9,292 nt of DNA from Alphaproteobacteria bacterium (GCA_017964865.1 JAGCRE010000020.1:1-9292), one strand, 5' to 3'; shown: positions 1 to 6,009, counted from the first letter of the stretch. Notes: a model not told the origin generated them from the letters alone. Program-made: numbers and translations.

Positions 1-194
1 CATTCATCAACACTGTTACAAAAGTTCTGAAGAAGAAAGGCGACGTTCGCTTGGTTGGCTTCGGCACATTTACAACAGCAAAGCGTAAAGCGACAACAGG
101 CCGCAACCCACAAACAGGTGCTGCTATTAAAATCGCCGCTTCTATTCAACCTAAATTCAAACCTGGTAAAGCTTTGAAGGATGCTTTGAACTAA
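1..194 (+). CDS. HU-family DNA-binding protein, C-terminal part (5' end outside window)
   Basis: A frame open from the left edge gives 63 complete codons before TAA at 192-194. The visible protein holds the hallmark of the HU/IHF family: the segment GFGTF followed by a basic arm (KRK, then GRNPQTG) and a closing stretch in which [13 protein letters not shown] matches the usual HU C-terminal helix. HU proteins are about 90 residues, so roughly the first 27-30 residues (the dimerising helices) lie outside the window. HU proteins are dimers that bend and compact DNA with little sequence preference; the arm with the RNP proline intercalates in the minor groove. The end of the protein looks like HU rather than IHF, but I cannot separate HU-alpha from HU-beta. 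A strong terminator follows directly, so it is the last or only gene of its transcript. Confidence 0.93.
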   Translation, partial: FINTVTKVLKKKGDVRLVGFGTFTTAKRKATTGRNPQTGAAIKIAASIQPKFKPGKALKDALN

Positions 195-246
195 ATCGAT
201 TTTTCGATTAAAAAAGCAAGCCCCCAATCGGGGGTTTGTTTTTTTG
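194..246 (+). terminator. Intrinsic terminator after the HU gene
   Basis: A small hairpin (AATCGA at 194-199 with TCGATT at 204-209) precedes the main one. The main stem pairs CCCCC at 221-225 with GGGGG at 230-234 across a 4-base loop, extended outwards by A-U and G-U pairs, and is followed by a T-rich run to about 246. The arrangement is a classic Rho-independent terminator for the HU transcript. Confidence 0.9.
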
Positions 247-264
247 ATTTTTTATTTTTTATAC

Positions 265-293
265 TGGACATAAAAAATAAATTTGCTTACAAT
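265..293 (+). promoter_or_regulatory. Sigma-70-type promoter of the 155-residue membrane protein gene
   Basis: TGGACA at 265-270 (5 of 6 consensus bases) and TACAAT at 288-293 (5 of 6) are separated by exactly 17 bases. Transcription would start near 300. The ribosome binding site AAGGAAGG at 311-318 lies just before the ATG at 323. The upstream terminator isolates this promoter from the HU transcript. Confidence 0.75.
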
Positions 294-322
294 CAACCTA
301 AGACAAAACAAAGGAAGGAAAA

Positions 323-790
323 ATGCCAACAAAAACAACAAAAAAAACTGTAACAAAAAAAGCACCTGCGAAAAAGCCTGCAAAGAAACTTGCAACGGCT
401 GCCCCGGTTGCTAAAAAACCAATTTCAGCGGTGGAAATTCCATTGCCAGATCCATATTGTCATTGCACAAAACACAAAAGAAATATAATTTTGACCTGCG
501 TTTCAACGGGTTGCTTGGTTGTTGGGTTTTTGATATCTCAGTTGTTTTTCTGTGGTTGCTGTTGCAAAAAGCATGCCCCAAAAATACAATTCGTGAACGG
601 ATGTGCCGATGTTTCGTCAATCAAATGTCCAAAAATGTTGGAAAAATTGCCGGCCATTGATGCCGACCATAACGGTTGCATAACCAAGGCTGAATTACAT
701 GCCGCAAAAAAAATGATGCGTCATAATCGTGAACCAAAACCAGCCACAGAGCCAGCCGTTGTTGATGCGATTGCACCAGTTATGGAATAA
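323..790 (+). CDS. Lys/Ala/Pro-rich single-pass membrane protein with one EF-hand-like loop (unknown function)
   Basis: I do not recognise this 155-residue protein as a named family. Residues 3-33 are a Thr/Lys then Lys/Ala/Pro-rich segment resembling histone-H1-like tails. Residues 54-77 form one hydrophobic membrane segment ending in a Cys cluster (C77, C79, C80, C81). Residues 113-124 match a complete 12-residue EF-hand calcium loop (D1, D3, N5, G6, I8, E12), flanked by helix-compatible sequence. There are eleven cysteines in total, including a CHC at 46-48. A strong Shine-Dalgarno (AAGGAAGG, 4 bases before the ATG) supports the start. The gene is a single unit between two terminators with its own promoter. 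By charge, the basic N-terminus is probably cytoplasmic and the EF-hand side periplasmic; calcium binding and any DNA contact are inference. The gene looks real; its function is unknown. Confidence 0.8.
   Translation: MPTKTTKKTVTKKAPAKKPAKKLATAAPVAKKPISAVEIPLPDPYCHCTKHKRNIILTCVSTGCLVVGFLISQLFFCGCCCKKHAPKIQFVNGCADVSSIKCPKMLEKLPAIDADHNGCITKAELHAAKKMMRHNREPKPATEPAVVDAIAPVME
659..694 (+). other. EF-hand-like calcium-binding loop in the 155-residue protein
   Basis: Codons 113-124 read DADHNGCITKAE. This places Asp at loop positions 1 and 3, Asn at 5, Gly at 6, Ile at 8 and Glu at 12, as in canonical EF-hands. The residues before (KMLEKLPAI) and after (LHAAKKMM) can form the two flanking helices. 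Only one loop is present, and EF-hands usually work in pairs, so it would need to dimerise or act as a lone low-affinity site. Confidence 0.6.
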
Positions 791-811
791 GCAAATTAAA
801 TCAATATAAAA

Positions 812-839
812 AACAAACCGCCCACATGGGCGGTTTTTT
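812..839. terminator. Bidirectional terminator between the 155-residue gene and xerC
   Basis: A perfect 9-bp stem pairs AAACCGCCC at 815-823 with GGGCGGTTT at 828-836 around a 4-base loop. It has a T run on the plus side (834-839) and an A run on the left (808-813) that reads as T's on the minus strand. It sits between converging genes and abuts the xerC stop codon, so it can end both transcripts. Confidence 0.88.
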
Positions 840-1755
840 ATTCATTTTCCAACGCACGTGGATGGGCGTGCATATAAATATTGCTTATTTCTGCCATATT
901 AACCTTGGTATATAATTGGGTTGTGGAAAGCGACGCGTGTCCCAACAATTCTTGTAACGAACGCAGGTCCGCCCCGCCCGCCAACAATGCCGTTGCAAAC
1001 GTGTGTCGCAACGCGTGTGGTGTTACATAGTCTGGTAATTGCAAATAATGTCGAATACGTTCAATAACTTTCTCTGCCATACGTGCCGACATTGGCAAAC
1101 CACGAACGCTGCGAAATAATTCATCGGTGGGTGCATTTCCAAACGGACGAATTGCGACATATTTTTCAATCGCATCATATACCGGCGATAACACCGGCAC
1201 AATTCGTTCTTTGTTCCCCTTGCCCAAAATTCGCAATATATCGGGCCGACCACGAACATCGCTGTTTTTCAAACCCAACGCTTCGGATATACGCAGACCG
1301 CACCCAAATATAAGTGTTATCAACGCCCAATCGCGGGCGGCAACCCATGGATTATCGCCTTCGGTTTCTGCAATAGCTTCCTGCATATGTGCGACATCGC
1401 TTGATTCGATTGCCTTGGACAATTTACGTGGAACCTTTGGCGAAGAAATCAACCCAATTGCGTCATTTTTTATATTGTGATGCTTTGCCAGATATTTATA
1501 GAACCCACGCAATGACGACAATGCACGTGCCGTTGATTTATGTGCCAAACCGCGACGCTGACGATCGGCCAGATATGCACGAAAGCAAATCGTATCTGCA
1601 CGTGCCACATCCCCCAGTTCGGCATTTCCGCCAACAAAGTCGCCCAAGAATTTGATAAATTCACGAATATCAATTTCATATGCCGTTGCGGTGTGTTCGG
1701 AATAATTTTTCACCGCGACCAGATATTCGATAAATTCAGTTATTATTTCGTTCAT
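838..1755 (-). CDS. xerC: Tyrosine site-specific recombinase, XerC/XerD type
   Basis: This 305-residue protein has the normal length and layout of Xer recombinases. Residues 1-90 form an N-terminal SAM-like core-binding domain (FIEYLVAVKNYSEHTATAY), and the catalytic domain runs from about 110 to 300. The full catalytic set is visible: Arg155 (GCGLRISEAL), Lys179 (GKGNKER), His247 and Arg250 (HALRHTFAT), His273 (LLGHASLSTTQ) and the nucleophile Tyr282. Xer proteins resolve chromosome dimers at dif during division, working with FtsK at the septum. I favour XerC over XerD from overall resemblance, but the pair is hard to separate by eye. It is last in a minus-strand operon, and its ATG overlaps the stop of the SIMPL gene by 4 bases (ATGA). 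Nothing nearby looks like an integrated element, so a housekeeping role fits better than a phage integrase. Confidence 0.92.
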   Translation of the reverse strand: MNEIITEFIEYLVAVKNYSEHTATAYEIDIREFIKFLGDFVGGNAELGDVARADTICFRAYLADRQRRGLAHKSTARALSSLRGFYKYLAKHHNIKNDAIGLISSPKVPRKLSKAIESSDVAHMQEAIAETEGDNPWVAARDWALITLIFGCGLRISEALGLKNSDVRGRPDILRILGKGNKERIVPVLSPVYDAIEKYVAIRPFGNAPTDELFRSVRGLPMSARMAEKVIERIRHYLQLPDYVTPHALRHTFATALLAGGADLRSLQELLGHASLSTTQLYTKVNMAEISNIYMHAHPRALENE

Positions 1756-2489
1756 CTCATTTCAAATGTTGCCGTCACAGATACAGAAACATCGGTATCT
1801 TTGGCCACCAAACTGCCAGACACATCCATTGCAGATTCTGTCATCGCACCCATTGCCATCATACGTGGTGCAATATTTTTATACATAACATTATTACCAC
1901 CATTTACTTCATATGATACCGATAATATCTTACCGGCATGCCGTTTATCACCCGCCGCCAACGCCTCTGCACGTGTGCGAGCATTTTCCACCGCCACGCT
2001 TAAACACTTTTCCATAATTGGTTTTAATACTTCGGCACTGGTGTACATCCGCAAGTTTTCAGAATATACATTTTCCATACCTGCAAATTCGTTAAGCACA
2101 GATTCAATATTTTCAATACTTTTTGATGACACATCAATCGCGATACTGGTTTCAATTCCCAACGATATTGATTTTTGCAGGTCGCGATTCCATTCGGTCT
2201 TTTCATACGAATTGAATTCAGTCGTCTGCATTTCGACATCTTTGGTCTTCAAGAAATCGGTAATTTTTGCGACAATCTGGGTCGCGTCTCGCATTGATTT
2301 TGCGGCCGATTTATCCACCGTTGTAACACGCAATGTGATTGCAGCCTTGTCCCGCGGTGCAGTTGTCAAACATTCGCCCCGCACAGAAATCGTCCGCACC
2401 ACAGACGGTGACCGCATTGCATCGAACACCAACGACATAACCGCCCCCGCCCCAATAATTGTTCCAATCCAAATCAATACTTTTTTCAT
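1752..2489 (-). CDS. SIMPL (DUF541) domain envelope protein
   Basis: This 245-residue protein begins with a membrane anchor or uncleaved signal (residues 4-22, preceded by MKK). A SIMPL domain spans about 32-243, opening with ISVRGE, continuing through a long helix and QTTEFNSYE, and including the typical segment ARTRAEALAAGDKRHAGKILSVSYE near residues 170-194. Family members include Brucella BP26/OMP28, a periplasmic oligomer, and E. coli YggE; their molecular role is poorly defined and often tied to stress or envelope. A ribosome binding site (AAAGG about 8 bases upstream) supports the start. The gene lies 27 bases after the Cys-rich protein gene and overlaps xerC by 4 bases, so it is probably co-transcribed and translationally coupled with both. 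Domain assignment is firm; the function in this organism is not. Confidence 0.85.
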   Translation of the reverse strand: MKKVLIWIGTIIGAGAVMSLVFDAMRSPSVVRTISVRGECLTTAPRDKAAITLRVTTVDKSAAKSMRDATQIVAKITDFLKTKDVEMQTTEFNSYEKTEWNRDLQKSISLGIETSIAIDVSSKSIENIESVLNEFAGMENVYSENLRMYTSAEVLKPIMEKCLSVAVENARTRAEALAAGDKRHAGKILSVSYEVNGGNNVMYKNIAPRMMAMGAMTESAMDVSGSLVAKDTDVSVSVTATFEMR

Positions 2490-2516
2490 ATTGTTAACCT
2501 TTCATGTTTATCAATT

Positions 2517-4232
2517 TTATATACCATAATCGGTGTAATATTGTATACAACCAACACCTGTCAGATCACTTATATATTCGTTCAAACTTGCCGGCAAATC
2601 GAACCAACCACTTGAACATTTTTTCTTTAAATCATTTACACTGTTGACGGTTCCCGTCGGCACCGCTTCAAATAACTTTTGTGCACACGCATCACTGGTT
2701 ACACAGAATTTTATTGTTTCCGTTGACGTTTCTGGGTTCGCATAACACTTATTTTCACCAATTTTAAGTGTTCCATATTCGTCTTGGAATGTTTGACCGG
2801 CATTGATATAACACGCTGCGATTCCGGTTTTACTGCTGTCAAACGACACATTCAGCGTCGTATTATTAACCCCACTGGCGGCCGGGCAAGACTGACACAT
2901 TGCGTTACCATTTTTGAAAATCCCGGTGCCATTACAGGTAAATCCAGTATGAATCTCTGCATTGCCTGTACCGTAACCACTACCTATATGAAAGACGGCA
3001 CCTGTAACACTTTCTGTGGTCAAACTTGCGTTACTTGGTTTGGTAAAGCACGCATCAACAAATGTTCCACCATATGAATATGTATCGCCCGTACATGGTT
3101 TACAAAGACTTCCATCAATATATGACCCGGGGGCAACCCCAGTAAATTCGCTGCTGACCAATTCCCAATACGCGGTCGCACTATTAGTAGCATAATCACC
3201 ATCAAACGTTGTATTTGGTTTTCTGTAAACTTGCACAAGACTGCACGATGTTGCTAAACGTTCGCTTCCAATAATAAGCCCCCAATAATCATTGCCAACG
3301 CCATTATATACGACACGTGCAGTGCAATTTTCCATCAAGTTCGATACAATGGCAACATCCTGAACACAACCACTTCCCTGGCATAACGGATCATAGTCAT
3401 ACAATTCGACATATTGTTCATCTTCTGCTTCGTATGGTGAAAACATATACGCATAATCTTCGTACCGACAGTCGGCACATTTATACCCATTGTCACCATC
3501 TCGGCTGCGTATATATCCCAATTCACAGGTAAACGTTCCCCCACCACATTGTGCAACCCCCTCATCATCGGGCGTAACGTTTGGATCATAACCCGGGTCA
3601 CCATATGAGAGGTGTGTTGGACACGTTCTGCATGTTGTATTTCCGTTTGCATCTTCGTAAATATATTTATTTGCCCCCTCACACGCACATTCGTAACCAT
3701 CGCCAGTATCTGTTGGCACAAAACCGTCGATACAAGTAAACAAACTTCTATGACTACTATAATTCCATCCGCATTCGTCTATTTTATGAGCCGCACGAAC
3801 TGCCGCATCTGCTGCCTCACAATTTTGTGTACAACTTTCATCCCGGGGACAATTTTTGCAAATTGTTTCCCCCGCACCGTTGGTGCCATATTCGTATTGA
3901 TCATTCTTGCATGTGCATACATAAAAATAATCGCCACCGTTTCCCGCCAACTGACGTCGAGAATAAGAACCCTTGCATGTAAAATCGTATTCTTCACCGT
4001 ATCCCGCCCTGTATCCACAATGATCTGTATTGTAATAATATGCCAAGCCATATCCAGACCAACTATTATAACTGCCACTACAAGACGCACAGTATCCACC
4101 AAAGGTAGCTGTTGAACTGTACGCCCTGTACTGATTAGAACAGCAATTCGGGTATATTCCACAATCAGCAGCCAAAGACGAACCCGTCATTCCACAAAAA
4201 ATCACAACAAAAAAGGCAAGAAAACGTAACAT
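2517..4232 (-). CDS. Large cysteine-rich secreted protein (unknown function)
   Basis: This 571-residue protein starts with a clear Sec signal peptide (residues 1-21, likely cut after SSLA). The residue before Cys24 is Asp, so it is not a lipoprotein. It has about 40 cysteines, 39 in the mature chain, mostly spaced as CxC and CxxC. Two segments at residues 104-130 and 180-206 share the pattern CxC, a Tyr-x-Tyr core, then T-x-C-x-x-C-P, and a shorter relative sits at 431-450. This looks like tandem disulfide-stabilised EGF- or TNFR-like modules, but I do not recognise a named family. It is rich in Gly, Tyr, Asn, Ser and Asp, typical of exposed surface proteins. No membrane anchor is visible at the C-terminus. 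It is the first gene of the operon with the SIMPL protein and xerC, under its own promoter. A surface or periplasmic role needing oxidative folding is inference. Confidence 0.85.
   Translation of the reverse strand: MLRFLAFFVVIFCGMTGSSLAADCGIYPNCCSNQYRAYSSTATFGGYCASCSGSYNSWSGYGLAYYYNTDHCGYRAGYGEEYDFTCKGSYSRRQLAGNGGDYFYVCTCKNDQYEYGTNGAGETICKNCPRDESCTQNCEAADAAVRAAHKIDECGWNYSSHRSLFTCIDGFVPTDTGDGYECACEGANKYIYEDANGNTTCRTCPTHLSYGDPGYDPNVTPDDEGVAQCGGGTFTCELGYIRSRDGDNGYKCADCRYEDYAYMFSPYEAEDEQYVELYDYDPLCQGSGCVQDVAIVSNLMENCTARVVYNGVGNDYWGLIIGSERLATSCSLVQVYRKPNTTFDGDYATNSATAYWELVSSEFTGVAPGSYIDGSLCKPCTGDTYSYGGTFVDACFTKPSNASLTTESVTGAVFHIGSGYGTGNAEIHTGFTCNGTGIFKNGNAMCQSCPAASGVNNTTLNVSFDSSKTGIAACYINAGQTFQDEYGTLKIGENKCYANPETSTETIKFCVTSDACAQKLFEAVPTGTVNSVNDLKKKCSSGWFDLPASLNEYISDLTGVGCIQYYTDYGI
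3615..3923 (-). repeat. Cys-rich module repeats within the 571-residue protein
   Basis: Two copies of a roughly 27-residue module (residues 104-130 and 180-206) align as aromatic-x-C-x-C, a short variable stretch, Y-x-Y, an acidic/Gly/Asn loop, T-x-C-x-x-C-P. A partial third copy (FTCNGTGIFKNGNAMCQSCP, residues 431-450) lies outside this span. Divergence at the residue level indicates old duplication rather than a recent DNA repeat. Confidence 0.6.
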
Positions 4233-4257
4233 ATTCCCCTTTCATCCCGTATGTCAT

Positions 4258-4287
4258 ATTTTACCCGTTTTATCAGTATTGTGTCAA
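4258..4287 (-). promoter_or_regulatory. Promoter of the Cys-rich protein / SIMPL / xerC operon
   Basis: On the minus strand a perfect TTGACA (4282-4287) and TAAAAT (4258-4263, 5 of 6) are separated by 18 bases. The start would fall near 4250. A ribosome binding site AAAGGGG at 4236-4242 lies close (3 bases) to the ATG at 4232. Confidence 0.75.
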
Positions 4288-4348
4288 CATAATTAAAATT
4301 GAATTTTCGCTATTTTCATCACCACCACACCCACACAAAACAAAACAC

Positions 4349-4376
4349 TTGACAAACATATTATTTTGGCTATATT
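4349..4376 (+). promoter_or_regulatory. Promoter of the 270-residue membrane protein gene
   Basis: A perfect TTGACA at 4349-4354 and TATATT at 4371-4376 (5 of 6) have a 16-base spacer. Transcription would start near 4383, leaving a short AT-rich leader with AAAAGGGG at 4397-4404, 7 bases before the ATG at 4412. It is divergent from the promoter at 4258-4287, with 61 bp between the two -35 boxes. Confidence 0.75.
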
Positions 4377-4411
4377 TAAAACAACAAATATAAATCAAAA
4401 GGGGTTTATTA

Positions 4412-5224
4412 ATGTTTGCAAAGAAAAAAGTTAAATCGGCGGCAAACCGCGTTAACACCACGAAACGCAACAATCGTCGTCGTCCATCGTTAATCAAACG
4501 TATATGGAACGTCATTTGTTGGCCTTTCCGTAAAATCGCACAATTTATTCGTTGGTTGTGGAAAAAGATTTGCCAATTCGCACGTTGGATTTGGAAGAAA
4601 ATCTGTGAAATCAACATTATTGGTTTGTTAAACCTGGCATTATTAATCGCAATATTTGTATTGTGCATTATGTTGATTATTGATGTTGCATCAACCCGTC
4701 GCAAACCGGTTGTTGTTGTTACCGATCCGGTTACCGTCAGCAATATCGAAGAAATCAAACAAAATCCATCGGTTGTTGCCGAACCAGTTATGAAAAGTGT
4801 TCGCACATCGGGTGGTTATATTCGTCCACGCACAGAAACATTGCCAATCGCACGTGATACAAAAACCAATAAAATGGTTGCAGAACCAATTCGCGTAACG
4901 ACCGCAGAACCAAACCCGGTTACCGAACGTCAAATCGCGAAAAAAGGCGACAAAATGTATGGCGATATCATTATTGATAATCGTGGCGATGCAAAATTGA
5001 TAAACAACGGCACCGAAATCGATGGTAATTTGTATCTGCAAAATATGCGTAAATATGTTTTGCCATGCGACATTAAAATCAATGGCAATATGTTTATTCG
5101 CGATGTCAGTATGTTGCAATTCTGTGGCGACTTTGAAATCAAAGGTAACATTTATGTTTCCCCACGTTCATCGTTCGGCCCAATTCCATCATCGGCACGT
5201 CTGGGTGGCCAGGTGATTTTATAA
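4412..5224 (+). CDS. Single-pass membrane protein with Trp/Lys 11-mer repeats and bactofilin-like beta repeats (unknown function)
   Basis: I do not recognise this 270-residue protein as a named family. It has four parts. Residues 1-30 are strongly basic. Residues 28-67 are rich in Trp, Lys, Ile, Arg and Cys and include two near-identical tandem 11-mers (IRWLWKKICQF, ARWIWKKICEI). A membrane helix follows at about 69-91. Next is a Pro/Val/Thr-rich linker (about 95-180). The C-terminus is a run of strands starting G184, G205, G225, G245 and G266, each Gly-(Asn/Asp/Gln) followed by three hydrophobic residues, spaced 20-21 residues apart. That spacing recalls a right-handed beta-helix such as bactofilin, though bactofilins lack this membrane-anchored layout. 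By the positive-inside rule the N-terminus is cytoplasmic and the beta domain periplasmic. It has its own strong promoter and terminator and so is probably well expressed. A structural or envelope-shaping role is inference. Confidence 0.82.
   Translation: MFAKKKVKSAANRVNTTKRNNRRRPSLIKRIWNVICWPFRKIAQFIRWLWKKICQFARWIWKKICEINIIGLLNLALLIAIFVLCIMLIIDVASTRRKPVVVVTDPVTVSNIEEIKQNPSVVAEPVMKSVRTSGGYIRPRTETLPIARDTKTNKMVAEPIRVTTAEPNPVTERQIAKKGDKMYGDIIIDNRGDAKLINNGTEIDGNLYLQNMRKYVLPCDIKINGNMFIRDVSMLQFCGDFEIKGNIYVSPRSSFGPIPSSARLGGQVIL
4547..4612 (+). repeat. Tandem 33-bp/11-residue Trp-Lys repeat next to the membrane helix
   Basis: Codons 46-56 and 57-67 encode IRWLWKKICQF and ARWIWKKICEI, identical at 7 of 11 positions with conservative changes elsewhere. 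A weaker related unit (KRIWNVICWPF, residues 29-39) precedes them. An 11-residue period suits an amphipathic helix lying on a membrane surface. The DNA copies have diverged, so the protein pattern appears to be under selection. Confidence 0.65.
4961..5221 (+). repeat. Gly-beta strand repeats of 20-21 residues (bactofilin-like)
   Basis: Residues 184-270 contain five starts of the type G-D/N/Q-three hydrophobics (GDIII, GNLYL, GNMFI, GNIYV, GQVIL). They are spaced 21, 20, 20 and 21 residues apart, with I-D/N/K often just before the Gly. The regular spacing points to a small beta-solenoid. The fold call is inference from periodicity. Confidence 0.5.
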
Positions 5225-5257
5225 GTTTTCATTTTACCTCCTTGTTTGTTACGAAAA

Positions 5258-5289
5258 AGCGACCACGATTTTCGTGGACGTTTTTTTTT
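5258..5289 (+). terminator. Intrinsic terminator after the 270-residue protein gene
   Basis: CGACCACGA at 5260-5268 pairs with TCGTGGACG at 5272-5280 with one A-A mismatch and a short T-rich loop, followed by nine T's at 5281-5289. It lies 33 bases after the stop codon. Confidence 0.85.
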
Positions 5290-5310
5290 AGTCGTCCAAA
5301 AGACTAAAAA
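5285..5310. promoter_or_regulatory. Perfect 9-bp inverted repeat just upstream of an extended -10 promoter
   Basis: TTTTTAGTC (5285-5293) and GACTAAAAA (5302-5310) are exact inverted copies separated by 8 bases. The repeat occupies the place where a -35 box would lie for the promoter at 5314-5322. It could be a binding site for a dimeric regulator. It also shares the T tract of the preceding terminator, so a purely structural explanation remains possible. Confidence 0.4.
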
Positions 5311-5313
5311 TTA

Positions 5314-5322
5314 TGATATAAT
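5314..5322 (+). promoter_or_regulatory. Extended -10 promoter of the 69-residue membrane protein gene
   Basis: TG at 5314-5315, one base, then a perfect TATAAT at 5317-5322 form an extended -10 element. No recognisable -35 box exists at 16-18 bp spacing, which extended -10 promoters tolerate. Transcription would begin near 5329. AAAAGG at 5337-5342 is the ribosome binding site for the ATG at 5350. Confidence 0.7.
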
Positions 5323-5349
5323 GGACACGTTCGAACAAAAGGAAAAGAA

Positions 5350-5559
5350 ATGAATGCATTAAAAAAATTGATTGATGTTATGGGCAAAAATATTGGCATA
5401 ACATTGGTGTTGATTGTCGCCCTTATCTTCTTTGTATGGTCATGTGGCGGACAATTATTGTCTGGGCTGATTACGGCATTTGCTGCGTTGGTCGTGTATA
5501 TTTCTGCATCGATGCTGTATCACGAATTCAAAAAGGCACCTAAATCTAAAAAGAAATAA
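5350..5559 (+). CDS. Small two-helix membrane protein (unknown function)
   Basis: This 69-residue protein has two hydrophobic helices (about residues 15-31 and 36-57) joined by a tight SCGGQ turn. A short N-terminal amphipathic stretch has Lys5, Lys6 and Lys13, and the tail is Lys-rich (KKAPKSKKK). Both ends are basic, so by the positive-inside rule both are probably cytoplasmic with a short periplasmic hairpin turn. The size and shape resemble many small uncharacterised inner-membrane proteins and I cannot assign a family. A perfect extended -10 promoter, AAAAGG 7 bases before the ATG, and a terminator directly after the stop make this a convincing independent gene. Confidence 0.78.
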   Translation: MNALKKLIDVMGKNIGITLVLIVALIFFVWSCGGQLLSGLITAFAALVVYISASMLYHEFKKAPKSKKK

Positions 5560-5560
5560 A

Positions 5561-5591
5561 AAAACAACCGCCCGTTTGGGCGGTGTTTTTT
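5561..5591. terminator. Bidirectional terminator between the 69-residue gene and secG
   Basis: ACCGCCC at 5567-5573 pairs with GGGCGGT at 5578-5584 around GTTT. A T run follows on the plus side (5586-5591) and an A run precedes on the left, which reads as T's on the minus strand. It separates converging genes. Its core stem is identical to that of the terminator near 818-834. Confidence 0.87.
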
Positions 5592-5603
5592 ATCGATATT
5601 AAA

Positions 5604-5975
5604 TTATTTTTCTGCTGGCTCTTCCGCCTTTGATTCTGTGGATTCCGCTGGGGCGGTTTGTTCTGTGCTGGGTGTCGCAGCCGGTGTTGCAGAATCTTGG
5701 GTTACAATTTCACTACGCAAATCACTCTGTTGTTGGGCAACGTTCATTTTTGACGAAACCAATGCCAATGCCGCACATAAAACAAAGAATATTGCCGCCA
5801 ACCATGCCGTTAAACGGGTTAAAAAATTCCCGGCCGACGCCCCGGTCAGCATTCCACCCAACATAGACGATGCCGATGAACCGGACATACCACTGCCCTC
5901 AGATTTCTGTAACAATATCAGTCCAGTCATAAATACGGACACAATTATCAATAAAACAAGTAAAATCGAAAACAT
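5604..5975 (-). CDS. secG: Preprotein translocase subunit SecG
   Basis: SecG is the small accessory subunit of the SecYEG channel in the inner membrane, helping SecA-driven export. The 123-residue protein shows the family layout: a first helix (about residues 3-22), the conserved cytoplasmic loop starting LLQKSEGSGM with a Ser/Gly-rich stretch and the GNFLTRLTAWLAAIFF hallmark, and a second helix (about 54-75). A Gln/Pro/Glu/Ala-rich tail (80-123) extends beyond the core, as in many proteobacterial SecG proteins. The frame remains open upstream to an ATG at 6035, but that start would lie inside rnc. The ATG at 5975 has AAAGGA about 8 bases upstream and puts the first helix at the true N-terminus. 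It follows rnc by 34 bases in the lepB-rnc-secG operon. Confidence 0.92.
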   Translation of the reverse strand: MFSILLVLLIIVSVFMTGLILLQKSEGSGMSGSSASSMLGGMLTGASAGNFLTRLTAWLAAIFFVLCAALALVSSKMNVAQQQSDLRSEIVTQDSATPAATPSTEQTAPAESTESKAEEPAEK

Positions 5976-6009
5976 ATCTTTATCCTTTATATCTTTTGGT
6001 GCCTTGATT

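Noticed and set aside
838..1755. The tyrosine recombinase as a marker of a prophage or integrative element
   Set aside because: The protein has normal Xer length and motifs, and there are no attachment-like repeats, tRNA gene or phage genes nearby.
1540..2529. A 329-codon open frame on the plus strand across xerC and the SIMPL gene
   Set aside because: It is antisense to two genes with clear conserved domains, begins inside xerC, and encodes a composition without recognisable motifs. It is a shadow of their codon use.
2517..4232. The Cys-rich protein as a lipoprotein
   Set aside because: The first cysteine after the signal peptide is preceded by Asp, so there is no valid lipobox.
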